From Bugulina stolonifera (taxonomy: Eukaryota; Bryozoa; Gymnolaemata; Cheilostomatida; Bugulidae): 64,000 bases of DNA. The stretch spans positions 12,129,233 through 12,193,232 of the forward strand of contig OW285188.1 in NCBI GenBank assembly GCA_935421135.1. Reading direction: 5' to 3'. Shown in pieces: positions 40,401 to 52,400 of this stretch. The translations under genes and the position numbers were made by a program. Numbering within the stretch: the first letter of the stretch is position 1; every line of letters starts with the position of its first letter. The notes below the pieces were generated by a model. The model saw only the letters and a program-made list of their open reading frames with translations, had not been told where the DNA came from and did no database searches.

Positions 40401-43400
40401 CAATGTGATTGCTATACTCTACCACCTTATCATTACAGGATGTGATGTTGCAATGTGATTGCTATACTCTACCACCTTATCATTACAGGATGTGATGTCA
40501 CAATGTGATTGCTATACTCTACCACCTTATCATTACAGGCTAGATGAACACTCCACTCCTGAGATATTCAGGACTCCACTACACGAGTTAGCCCTAACTA
40601 TCAAATCACTCAAGTTGGGGGAGATTGGGCCGTTCCTTGCTAAGGCTGTGGAGCCTCCACCCATTGATGCTGTTATTGAAGCTGAGGCTGTGCTAAGAGG
40701 TACTGGGGGATATCATTGTATAAAGAGCCAATAACCCTACACTAACTAATGATCAAATGATAAGTAATAATTTTTTTTAATTATTAACATTGCGTTTCTG
40801 GCTACTTGTGTATCAATGGGAGGTGAAATTATCACAGTTGTCTGCGTTTCTTCACGTTTTAAATGTAGGAAGATTCTACAATCGACAATACTGTCTTTAT
40901 GTGAACTCTGTTGTAAATTTTGTCACTCTTACATTTTAGGCCTGCGAATAACTACAACTTAGTCGTTGTGTTTTGATTACAGAAATGAAAGCACTTGATG
41001 TTGATGACAATCTGACACCTCTCGGTAAAATACTGGCTAAGATGCCCATTGAACCACGTCTTGGAAAGATGATCATATATGGTTGTCTCCTGTAGTAAGT
41101 GCAAGTCATGTTTTCCGGTTTTAATTAATACGCTATCGGTCATGTGTTGACTGATAGCATATTATTATTTACCTGTGTCAGTTTATTTGATCTCAGTAAT
41201 TATAATTTCTCCGCTATAATTAAATACAAGCACAGTAATATGTATTTTTTTCTTTGAGTGAACTACCGTAGTCCTGTACTAGTACTGAATGAGTGTATGT
41301 GATTGGGTGAAACAGTCTCAATGTGCTACAGATATCATTACACTATTACCTATGTGTATATTGTATAATATTATACACCATGCTGTGGTGGTTTTAGTGT
41401 TGGAGATGCCATGTGCACTATTGCTGCTAGTAGCACTTTTGGGGAGATGTGGCAGTTAAACACAGAGTTTGGCAGAGGTAGACTGGGTAGAGTACACATC
41501 AACTTTGCTGGTACGAGATGCAGTGACCATGTGGCTTATCTCAATGCCTTTGGTGCATGGGAAGAAGCTAGGTAAGTGTGTAAATACTATATCCACGGTG
41601 TCTTTATCATGTTATATCTCGCAAATGCAAATACTTTATACATTGTCACTCTAATGTGTGTAAGAGAAGACAACTCTATATTAATCATACAGATGTAAGG
41701 TAAATCAATGTCATATATTGCTCATATTATTATAGTAGCAAGGCTGAGTTTGCAAAAGTAGGTAACTTCATACTAAAAGTAAAAACTCACCGGCTTATAC
41801 CAGCTTCATACTAAAGATACGTGTAATGCACAATATAAGTATACTATGTGAGTATATAGTAAGGTAGTTATATTTTGGCTGGTGCCTTATGTGAAGGATA
41901 GCCCTTTTAATCAGAGCTAGAGTTATGCTGCCTATAACGGCAAGCATGTACTACCATGTGTTACCATGTACTACCATGTGTTACCATACACTACCATATG
42001 TTACCATACACCACCATGTGTTACCATACACTACCATGTGTTACCATACACTACCATCTCTACCATGTCTACCATGTACTACCATGTGTTACCATACACT
42101 ACCATGTGTTACCATACACTACCATGTCTACCATGTCTACCATGTACTATCATGTGTTACCATACACTACCATGTCTACCATGTACTATCATGTGTTACC
42201 ATACACTACCATGTCTACATCAGGGCACATGGAGAACAGAGTGAGATGAGATTCTGTGATGATAAGATGCTTTCTCAGCCCATCCTCAGGATGACCTGTG
42301 AGGCTAAAAACCAACTCAGAGTAATACTTATCAACTACGGGTTCCCTGAGGAGGCCCTCATGCCACTCAACTATAACTATCATGGACCTGATGCTAAGCT
42401 TGACATTGTAAGTTGCATGTACAGTGAAACTTGCTTAATTCAAACTCCAAAGGACTGCCATAATTGGTTTGAATTAGGCCTGAGTTTGAATTGTGAGATC
42501 ACTTCACTTAATTGAAATCATTATATAGTGCTCAGCAGGGACCAAGGCTAATACATATAGCTTGAACTAACCAAGTTTTTGAATTACCCGAGGCTGAATT
42601 AAGGAAGTTTCAATGTACATGTATATCATTTTGGCATTATATACATATGCATTACATAGAAAGTTAGATTCAAATAGGCCTATCGGCTTCTCCTGTGGAG
42701 TATAACCAGGTTTATTTAAACGACTTGACTATGTGGTATTACCAGAATGTGCGGGTTGGCTATATTGTCGTACAATCTCTCTCTACAATCATGTTGTATT
42801 GTGATGTTTGGCTATAGGAGGGTATAATCAGTTAAGATCAGATAAGATCAGCTCAATAAAGTCTTATGCCAGTGTTGCTGAATTATACCCTCCTATAGCC
42901 AAACATCCCAATACAAATGTATTAGAGTAAAGCTGGCCAATGTTCTAATCTGACATACCCAACTGTAGGTAATCTAAACAGGCCATGTCGTCCACTTACC
43001 ATTTTCTACTACTTGTATATACACAATCATGTAATAACACCATTAGAATATTGGTATATATACAGTCATGTATGTGTACATATATTAAAACAATTAGTGC
43101 TGGTACATATGCATGTACTATGTATGTGTACATGTGCTAATACAATAGTATTAATATATATGCTTACATGTGCACATGTAATAACACAGTGGTACTGATA
43201 TCCACAGGTGACGGGACTGCTAGGTATGGGACTCTATCCCAATGTCTGCTACCACAAGGAGAAGAGGAAAGTGCTGACTACGGAAGGAAAGGCAGCATTG
43301 GTACACAAGTCCTCCGTTAATTGCAGTAACATGCCTATAAAGTTCCCCTCACCATTCTTTGTATTTGGTGAAAAGGTAGATGACTAATATAATCTCATAC

Positions 43401-45246
43401 ATTACTAACTAGTGTTAGAGGTACACTACAATAAAAATTACATGCAAATTCAGCTTTGCAGTTGTTGTTGTTTTGACCAACATCCAATAGAGGGCAACTT
43501 ATAAATAGTGGCTTTTTTACCTTTGCAGTAAAGTATACAATTCCAACCTTGCTTTGTAATTTAGCTGTGTAGGACAACAATGAAAAATCTAACTGCTGTA
43601 ATTTTATGCTGTTTTATTTTACGATATCTATTTTTTGAATGAATCAGGGATTTTCACATTGAGTGTGGCTAATAGCACTATAGAAAGTATAAGCTGAAGG
43701 AGAGCCAATATAAACCGATTAATACACTGCAAGTTGTTCATATGTACTAGTGTTATACATGCACACATATATACAATGTACAATGTATGTTTCCATCCTA
43801 ACGCTAAGCACTTGTATGTTTAGATAAGAACAAGAGCTGTATCATGTAAACAAATGACTATGGTTACCCCTCTACCCCTCATACTATTTGCCTGTCGGTC
43901 TGTCAAGACATCCACTCCTGAAGATGGGCAGGCAGAACACAAGGCTACAGTAGAACTGGATGGGTGGTGAGTTGTGTTCTCTCTTACTCAAGTTATACAC
44001 TGAAGTATATAGTGTACCCAGTAGCTGGTGGTTCTTTGCTATAAATGTATGTATTTGAAATAATATGCTTGCTATAAAAACAAAAGAATGTAGCAGTGTT
44101 TCTTTACTTCTTAGAGTTGTCCACTCTTGTTTAAATTTAATTTATCATTTTTCCACTGCCAGGAAGTACCTATAGCCCAGTTTTTGGGGTATTATGCTTC
44201 CAAATTTGGTTTGAATCTCATTAGAGACACCAGTGGTATTACTAATGTCATCTAACCTGTACCTGTGCCAGAATCTGTGGAATTATTCATGATCATTGGA
44301 ACTGACAATGTAAATAGTTATGTTTCTCTTGTCTTTGATGTATTTGATTCATTGCATGTTATACTATACAGACCTTCCTGGTATTCTAGGATCCCTGTGA
44401 ATGCTCCGGTAGAGGTCATAGCCTCCATAGCTGCTCTCCGATCCTCTCTAGAAGACCTGATGGCCAGGATGTGTGAGGAACCCGAGTCAGCACAGGAGCC
44501 CTCCGAGACAGACCAGAACCTGCTGACTATCATAAGAGGGTTGTGTAAGCCTGGTGCTGCCACTGTCGGAGTAGACAATGAGCAGGAAATGGGTGCTGCC
44601 GGGTAGGTGCACAGGTGCTTACTTGGCATTCAGGTGAAATAACAGGACCATGGGCCTATAGCCGGGACTTGACACTTGTCATAAGATTCAATATGATGTA
44701 CATGTAGTTTGAATATGAAGATACTGGTGGCAAATCATAACAACTTGTATGATGTGAGCAAGTAGAGCATTCTTTAGATAGGATACCTGCTACTGCCACT
44801 AATGTACATGTAAATGTGTGTGGAGAGTTATGTCACTAACTGGGAGAAGAATACAGAATCATAATATATTATATGTACTAATTTCAGTGGACAAGCACCT
44901 AGAATGATGGGTACGCTCAGACCACCCAAGGCTCCCAGGTTCTCATATGGAGGTGGAGATAGGGGAGGCTTCAGAGGTTCTCCTAGATTTGGTAAGCTGG
45001 TGGCATTACTTTTATTACGATTCTAGAGAATCACACAGTATCTCTGAACAACAGGTGACTGATTTTATTACATTGTGGGTTGTTGTAGGTGGAGGAGGCG
45101 GATACAGAGGGGGTGGTGGCTATGGTGGAGGTGGATATAGAGGAGGCGGTGGCTATGGAGGAGGTGGATATGGAGGGGATGGCGGTTATAGAGGGGGTGG
45201 ATACAGAGGAGGCGGATATCGGGGAGGATATGGCGGTGGATATTAA
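31492..45246 (+). CDS. DHX9: ATP-dependent RNA helicase A, DHX9/maleless type (complete, 26 exons)
   Basis: Nuclear DExH-box helicase that unwinds RNA and RNA:DNA hybrids. Exons: 31492-31605, 31732-31881, 32131-32337, 32650-32789, 33977-34023, 34462-34598, 34844-34933, 35234-35395, 35821-35895, 36252-36443, 36713-36854, 37354-37436, 37671-37827, 38193-38305, 38683-38896, 39278-39446, 39784-39936, 40539-40699, 40983-41094, 41398-41571, 42224-42407, 43208-43375, 43824-43966, 44390-44602, 44888-44991, 45089-45246. Total 3762 nt, 1253 residues, near the vertebrate length. Order: dsRBD1 ([12 protein letters not shown], residues 1-85), dsRBD2 (~158-265), a PPQPNWNPW transactivation-like segment, Walker A GATGCGKT (405-412), DEIH (505-508), SAT (537-539), QRRGRAGR (758-765), helicase-associated domain, and a Gly/Arg/Tyr RGG tail (~1170-1253). 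All motifs are intact. The donor at 34599 (GTCGGA) is weak. Two acceptors (40538, 42223) adjoin tandem repeats. Confidence 0.96.
34269..34352 (+). repeat. Three 28-bp tandem units in DHX9 intron
   Basis: GTACATGTACTGATACTGAC-type units start at 34269, 34297 and 34325 with a few substitutions. Confidence 0.75.
37025..37170 (-). repeat. tRNA-derived SINE in DHX9 intron
   Basis: On the minus strand, starting near 37169, the sequence shows a polymerase III box A (GGGCTGAGTGGTCT) and a canonical box B (GGGTTCGAGTCCCGCC, around 37077-37092). They are separated by a long class-II-like arm region. The two ends (TTGGTG / CGCCAA) can pair as an acceptor stem. A further 50 bases past box B (to about 37025) continue as tail. 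No normal anticodon stem is convincing, so a SINE is likelier than a functional tRNA(Ser/Leu). Confidence 0.6.
40341..40540 (+). repeat. Four 50-bp tandem copies of a DHX9 splice acceptor
   Basis: Units begin exactly every 50 bases (40341, 40391, 40441, 40491) and differ at only a few positions. Each contains the whole acceptor region: pyrimidine-rich ACTCTACCACCTTATC then ATTACAGG. The last copy is the acceptor of exon 40539-40699; the first three are decoys in the intron. Confidence 0.95.
41948..42215 (+). repeat. ACCATG-type minisatellite abutting a DHX9 acceptor
   Basis: Imperfect iterations of CTACCATGTGTTACCATACA and CTACCATGT occupy about 270 bases and stop about 8 bases before the acceptor AG at 42222-42223 of exon 42224-42407. 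Absence of stops produces open frames in all three plus-strand frames. Confidence 0.9.
42420..42617. mobile_element. TA-flanked MITE (mariner/pogo-like)
   Basis: The left end CAGTGAAACTTGCTTAATTC (from 42422) and the right end GAATTAAGGAAGTTTCAATG (to 42615) are inverted repeats with two mismatches over about 20 bases. Each is followed outward by TA, the target duplication of Tc1/mariner/pogo transposons. The 190-bp interior is non-coding. It lies in the DHX9 intron just after the donor at 42408. Confidence 0.65.
42794..42916. mobile_element. Second MITE-like inverted-repeat element in the same DHX9 intron
   Basis: The left arm TTGTATTGTGATGTTTGGCT continues into ATAGGAGGGTATAAT (42794-42828). 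It is mirrored by ATTATACCCTCCTATAGCC followed by AAACATCCCAATACAA (42882-42916). The arms are about 35 bases with few mismatches around a 50-base centre. No coding capacity. Confidence 0.65.
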
Positions 45247-46430
45247 ACTATCAGATAAGGATGAACTGTTATTACTTCTACTAGTTAAATGAATGAATTA
45301 GTATTATTCTATTAAGCTCCACCCATTGCTGGTTCCCCTCATTTCTGTTTGAGTTTATCATTTGTTGAAGTTATGCCCCCGTCACCATATACGTTGTAAA
45401 TATTGTATTCAAGGGTTGGAGTTGTGGTCCTTATTATAGCTTTATATGCATTATATAGTAGCAGTTCAATCAATAATCAATACAATGTATACTATGCAGT
45501 ACCTTCTCATATATCTATCATTGTATAGGCCAGGTGTAGATCACTAAGCTAATTGTACACCCTGCATACATTTAACTGATTGTTGTATCTGAGTTTGAAT
45601 TAGCAGTTGTTTTCACTTTAAACGTATCCCCTGGTAACGTCTATCTTAAATAGTAATTGGAAGACTAACTGCTCCCAATTCAAATTAGAGAAATGGCCAG
45701 TTATAGACTTTGAATAACATAATGTTTTAGTAGGGGTGCCGAGATGGAAAATATGCTGATAGTTTAATAATGTCAAGTCTGCTACAAAATATATGATGCC
45801 ATACTGGTTTAAAATGTAATGATTTAATTCTGAAGCAAGCTATTGGTTTTTAGTGCCTGGAGCTTCCCATCAGGTGCAAAGTAATGCAATCACCCTTCTT
45901 GCTCTTCAGTTATTCTATCATAGACCGACTAATTCATTAGATACATTAATACAAAAACAAATCCCATTGTTATATAATTATTGACCTGAATTTCCTGGGC
46001 CATTGCATTTATATTGTCCTGGAGTATTTGGCCTATTAATTAGTAACTAAATTTTTACACAAGTTGAGACAATGGAACAAAAAGATACCGCAATTTACTG
46101 AATCAAAGTTTCAAAGAATTTTGACAAAACCTGTTACATAGGCCAATACAAAGCAGTCTGCTGTAATAGTTAGGTGAAGTAACACTATACTACCCTGTTA
46201 ATTATTATTTGTTGATAATTCAATCTTATATTGTGATGGTTATGCTGGTATAAATAACACTTCAAAGGAAAATGTTCGTAAGATAGAATTCCATGTTTTT
46301 TTAAACAACATAATTTAGAAAATGTTTTCTAACAGCTGTAACTACAGGAGTAATAGTGGACTCATATGGAGTGGAACATTGGGTAAGTTAAGGTCAGTGT
46401 GTCAGCTGTAGCTTAAGTACCAGTACTATC
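45247..46430. other. DHX9 3' flank and RGS22 5' flank
   Basis: No canonical AATAAA close to the DHX9 stop; the 3' UTR end is unknown. A possible non-coding RGS22 exon ends at 46382 before GTAAGT. Otherwise no recognisable feature. Confidence 0.4.
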
Positions 46431-49400
46431 ATGAACACGGCAGCAGGGCGCCTCGTCTTTAAAATAGGTAACATTTACTATTTTATAAAATGTTTATATC
46501 AAATATATTTTTGGTACTAAAGATATTTGTTAATAGTATCTTGACTGTGGCAGGCTTGCAGTTCACTTTACTAGGCCTAAAATACATGTACCATTTGTAC
46601 CTATACCCTGTATTATGTGTATACAATGTAATGTACATGTATGTATAGTATATGTCGGCCTACATGTATAAGCTGAAATAATACATAGGTTATATAACTG
46701 AAATGTTATCCATATGTAAATTATTCAGTAAACTAACCAAGCCTTTGAAACTATTGAACATTTTATCTCCAATATCCTGTGTTGTTTGTCGTAAATGATT
46801 GACTTGTTAAATTCCTGATTATCTAAAGCAAATAGCAACCAGCAGTATGTATACACTGATTTATAACCCTCAGTTTCCTTGTATGTTACTCTTCACATGT
46901 CTGTATAATAAAAATGTAGGAATAAATATCTAACATATAAAGTAACATGTACGTACATGTATATATATTTATTGTACGTCATGCACATGTAAATATTATT
47001 CTGGTACTTTTGGATAATTATCCCTATATAGTCCCATAGTTCCTATTTTAGTCCATACATTCATGTACATATTACATATAACTGCAAAGAATGATCTGAA
47101 ATTTGGTAACATTCCATTCTGTGCTGACTGTTGAAGTCTCACTCTGTCTATCAAATGGAGTTTCATGAAGATAGAAACAAAACCAGATCAACTACTTCCA
47201 TAACGTTGCGTCTTTTATATTGTAGAACCACCTAATCACATCGATCCCAGAGACTTGGTAAGTCTAGCAGTCATATGTAGCCCTACACTGACATATGTTG
47301 CGTAATGTGCATGCCTATGTCTATGTTGTTTATATGCATTGTAGTGTACAGTATTACACTGTAAGAGGGTTAATATATATTATGCAGTAATAATTGGAGT
47401 TACTGGCAGTAAAACTGCTGTGAATATGTGTCAAGTTGGTCGAACCACCTTCCTCACCCTCCCTCTCTCATCAAACTGTAACTTCAAATCTCTTCTTGTT
47501 TGCAAAAGTATTCTTGGCTCAATACCAGGAGTAGCCCAAGTTATTGCCCACATGTCTTGAGTGCAGAATTTGAATACCCCTAAAATACACCAAGTTTGGT
47601 AAGAGTCCTCAACTCTACTCTAAAAATAAACTGACTGAGCCGATGCTATTCTAAGGCTAGGTGTACATTTAATATGCCATAATTTCTGTTCAGTATGCAT
47701 ACCTAATACTGGCATTGATTTGTATTAAGGTGCTGCCTGTTTTATCAAAAGTTATTGGAGAAATGGTACTTAGTAACTAGGCATTCTATACAGTTGAATT
47801 ATTACACTGTGTAAACATTACCTCATAATCGCAGCACTCTATAGACAAGTCAGCTTTGCTATTCACGTGCATTTCAATGATAATTGTAATCGTAGTAAAG
47901 TATATAATGGTTTTCTAATGCAATGTACATAATTTCAACTCCACTTCACTGATATTTTATATCTACATTTATTAGTATATCATCAGGTGGCAGACATAGT
48001 TAAATTGACACGTATATCATACATATGTACTAGTAATAGCAGTAGTTGGTACATGTACATGTATGTACTGTATAGAGTACAGGTTTCATGGCTAACAACA
48101 AGACCATAAGACTGGTGAGACCAATTTCTGTTGTAGTTATATTAAAATTTATCAATTTTGAATCTGATTATTATATAACTCCAGTAAGTGCTTTTCAGGT
48201 TAGTGTTGTTTTATGTCACTTTAAAAATCTCACATTTTTGTGTAGAATTATGTATATTTATAAGCCTGTACATGAGAGTACATATATATTTCAGGAGGAC
48301 GTGTTGGCAACAGACGAACTCTTCCTAAACTATTTTAATGAGTTTCTCGCTTTACCTGTAAGTACTTTTCCTGTGTACACTGCTCAACTTTACCGTGTAC
48401 TGCGATGCAGTGGGGAATTTTATGTCGAGCACTTTCACTCTCCGTTATATCAAAGAAACACTGCAAATCTTGTGTTTATGCAGCATTTTGTTCTTATAAA
48501 GCTGAGTGACAGTCACCTGGTAGAAACACGCTGCCGCTATGCTCTCATGTGTTGTCAGCTGAATGCAACATCATTCACATGACATAAATTTTAATACAGC
48601 ATTATGAATTTTGAACAGTGGTTTGAAAGCATACCAAATAGGGTGTAAATTGTAGATATAATAGCCTACATACATGTATCTCCATGGTTTAAATACTGCA
48701 TGTATGTAGCATAGAGAAATGCTGGTAGGCCTATATTTATATTACTTTATATTACTATTTATATCACTTTCTTTTTTTCCTCAAATCTGTCACTCATTGG
48801 GAGTTTAGAGTTTTTGACTGCTTATTGCCAATAAAGGTGTCACTAGTATCCAATGTTTAGTCACATTACTTGTGTAGTACACATGCTAGCAATAGTTGAC
48901 TACAATATACATGTATGTTTCAGTTCAACATTTACTACATGTATGTATACTGCAGGTACTTTATTATTCCATACTAATTATCTTGAATATTTTTACCTGT
49001 ACAGTAACACCAATGTTGGGATATGCAAGTAACTCCATTTACATTGTAGCAAGACTTATCAAAATTTCATGCTGGAATATTTATATTAGCTATCACTATA
49101 ATATATGGTGTAGTATGGTGGTATGGTGTGTATATATGCATAATTTATTTATAATTTCTATACATTGTTAGTGTATATTCACCTCATATTAATTGAGTAT
49201 AATATAGTCATGGATTATTAGTTTAATATAATATAGCTCTAGAAGTGTGCCATTACTCTTATATCATGGGAACAGTATAATAGAGAGGTGACAGCCAACC
49301 ACATGCCATTATCTGTTGGCACATGCCATGACCTGTTGACACTACAGAATTATTGTGCCCATTTTATGCCTGGTTCAAGTGTTGCAATAGTATGTACAGG

Positions 49401-52400
49401 GGACATAACTCCAAATAGTTACTCTTGTTGACAACATTCCGGGTGCATAGCATACTGTGTGCACAGTAATAATTTGGAGTTAAGCCCCTACTAGCTGAAT
49501 ATGCTGAACGGGTAAAGGACAGTAAGAAATCTAGCCATTTCCCACTGCTTCTTCTCCCCATTGCTAGCCTCATCGGTTATTTTCTATCGATCATGTTGTG
49601 GTTATTCCGTAATAATTATATATGATGTTGCAGACGTTCCCAGAGGCTCTATTCTTTAACAAAAACACTGGATGGTTCGAAATCGTAGATGGAGCCAAAC
49701 AGAAGTTATCCAAGAAAATAAAAGCTGCCGTTAGAGCTTCCAAAAGGCAGCCTAAGATTTACAAGGCTGTCAAACATCACAGTTTTACTAACCTACCTGT
49801 CATACCATTGGAGGATAACTTTGACCTTGGCCCTGAGGAGATTGACACAAGTTTCACTGTAACGGTTAGTTAGTATTGGAAACGCACTCAATGTGTGACA
49901 ACAGACTCTTTTGTAGACCAAAGGATGATAACTCCAATGTTGTTGAGCTAGGAATGCCCAGCATAACTAATACAATGCATTTGCACTGGCATATCAGGCC
50001 ACTAAATATACTGTAAGTGCATCAAATGGGTGTAGGTAAGTGGGCCAAATCATTAAGGACCACAATAAAACATTTCTTCTCAGTGAACTGGTGTAGTCTG
50101 GAAGTTTTCTCACGAATCAAAGACGATAGGTTACTATATTCTGACAAGTCCTTACACTGGTACCTAAGATTACATCCACCTGGTAACACTACTTTTATAG
50201 CAGGTTATGCTGTTGTTGGTCTCGATTACAGTTAGTACTGAATATATACCTGTACATGTACCTACATGTATATAACCCTACATTTCAGACTCTGAACAAA
50301 GAGCAGGGATTACGCTGGATCAAAGATCATAGATTTCCTGCATTCCTTCAAAGTGATCTATATATAGAATACAGACTTGCCAAAATACTATCACAGGTAA
50401 TATCACATTTACTAAACTATGCAGTACTATACATACGATGTAATGTGCAAACTTGCCTAATTTATTTTACGTGTTTTAAATAATATTCACCCTTAGGTTA
50501 CTGATAACCTCCATATGTTTCACTTGTCTCTCTTTGAAACAAGAGCAGCCACATTACAGCACTGCAAATGAAAATGGCAGCAAAATAACTGTCTGTTCCA
50601 GCCATGTAGCATTCTGCTTCTTGCTGGGTTCATAACAGGCAGTGACTGAAGAGCGGTGAGACCTTGGTAAGCTTGTACTCTACTATAGATAAGGCACACC
50701 TACTTGAAAGTCTGCCATTATTATTAATATTATATTCAGACGAATGACTCTGACGTAGAGAGGAAAGACAATGTACCGATACAGCTAGACTATACACCAC
50801 ATCCTGTTAAAATAAGACCAGAGGATATCGTAGAGGAAGAACCAGAAGATGACTCAGAGCAACTTCTTAAAAACATGTATGCTACTCATTCTGTAATAAT
50901 CTATATGTACAATTTATACGTATGTGTGTAGTGTATCAGGTACTTGTACTTGTACGTATGCATTGCATCACCTCCTTATCTAAGTATCAGTCACTTCTGA
51001 GGAATTGCATTGTTTGAAAATGTTATTATGTTCAGTTGATATACTCGTACAGTTGCATTGGAATTTATAAAGTGCCCCCTTACTATACTTTGTGTCATGG
51101 CGAATCTGTTCCTACATTATTAAATTGTATCAAGTTAACCTGTGGAATAGTAATAGTATTCTGAGGAAAATACTCTTTGACCACAAGCGGTTTCAGATTG
51201 TTATGGCCTTGTGTGGACATCATGGCGTAGCATAAGACGTATATAACATTTGTTTACAACATCGGAACTGAAATACATCTAGTTTATATGGTGTGACTGT
51301 GTGAGCATATAGCAAGTGTAAGGTACATGTATATTATTACACAAGCATGTAGGCCGTTTTTTGTACATGTTTTTTGTACCTGTATTATGCAACGTGTAAT
51401 GTATATTATACATAAACGACTGAATTGCTATGGCGGAATTTTGAGGCCCATTTCAATGTTGTATCATACACAAATCTATACTGTCCTCTCTACAAACAGG
51501 TGTGTCTGTATGGGTGAGGCTCATCCCACCGTGACGGAAGCATTCCTTAGCAAGGCCAGACTGTTAGAAGGAACGTCAACGACTTCCACCACAACTGGTT
51601 CTCGTCCAATCAGCAGTCTCATTAGACCAGACAGTGGCCTTGGAAGGTGAGTTACTAATGTTACAGATTAATAGTGCAAACTGAGAACATACTAGAGCAG
51701 GGTTGTGGCAAATCTTATGTCAATGTTTCAGTCAAGGTCAAGCACTCTCCTATTTGCACACAAAGATTGTGTCAACCTACAATTTACTAATAATGGGCAA
51801 AACGCTTTTCAAAACGTGTGCCACATGATATTGACTCCCAATATAGTTTCCAGCTCTATCCCTGCATAGGATATACTAAATAACTCTCTCTGTATAATAT
51901 AGAGTAATACATGTGTGTATTTTGCTCTCTGGTTACCTTTAGTCTAACTAAACTAACTAGTGACACAAGCAGCTCTGACGATGAGGTCGTATCCAGACTG
52001 GTGGTACCTCAGCCTAAGAACGCCAGATCCATAACTCCTCGACCCAATGATGTCGTCTGCCACACAACTGAGTCTGCTGCTTCTCCAGGTCAGTGTACTT
52101 ACATAGATTGTGATTGGTTGAATCTCTGCTAACATCTATGGTATTGGATAAAAGTTGGTTATTGTTTAAGTGACTATTTGAATGGGTCAAAAAGGTTGGA
52201 AACTTGCTCAAAATTGAAATTCTGTATTGAAAGTATAATTTGAAGGTGATTATTACTAAAAGGGTCCTTGGACACTTGAGTATTCAAATAATTCATATAT
52301 TGCTACTGAGGACTAAGATTCTTATCTTAAAACTGTTGATATTCTATAGATGAACCAGCATGGAAAAGGACAACAGGGGGACAGGTCTATATCACGCCTT

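Noticed and set aside
41925..42515. 196-codon open frame on plus strand
   Set aside because: It combines the ACCATG minisatellite with DHX9 exon 42224-42407 and following intron; only the exon is coding.
48082..48114. Possible extra RGS22 exon between AG at 48081 and GTGAGA
   Set aside because: In the required phase it reads into a stop codon, and the protein is continuous without it.
48088..48582. 164-codon open frame starting MANNKTIRL
   Set aside because: Only 48295-48357 (flanked by AG and GTAAGT) matches RGS22 and keeps phase with its neighbours; the remainder is intron read-through.
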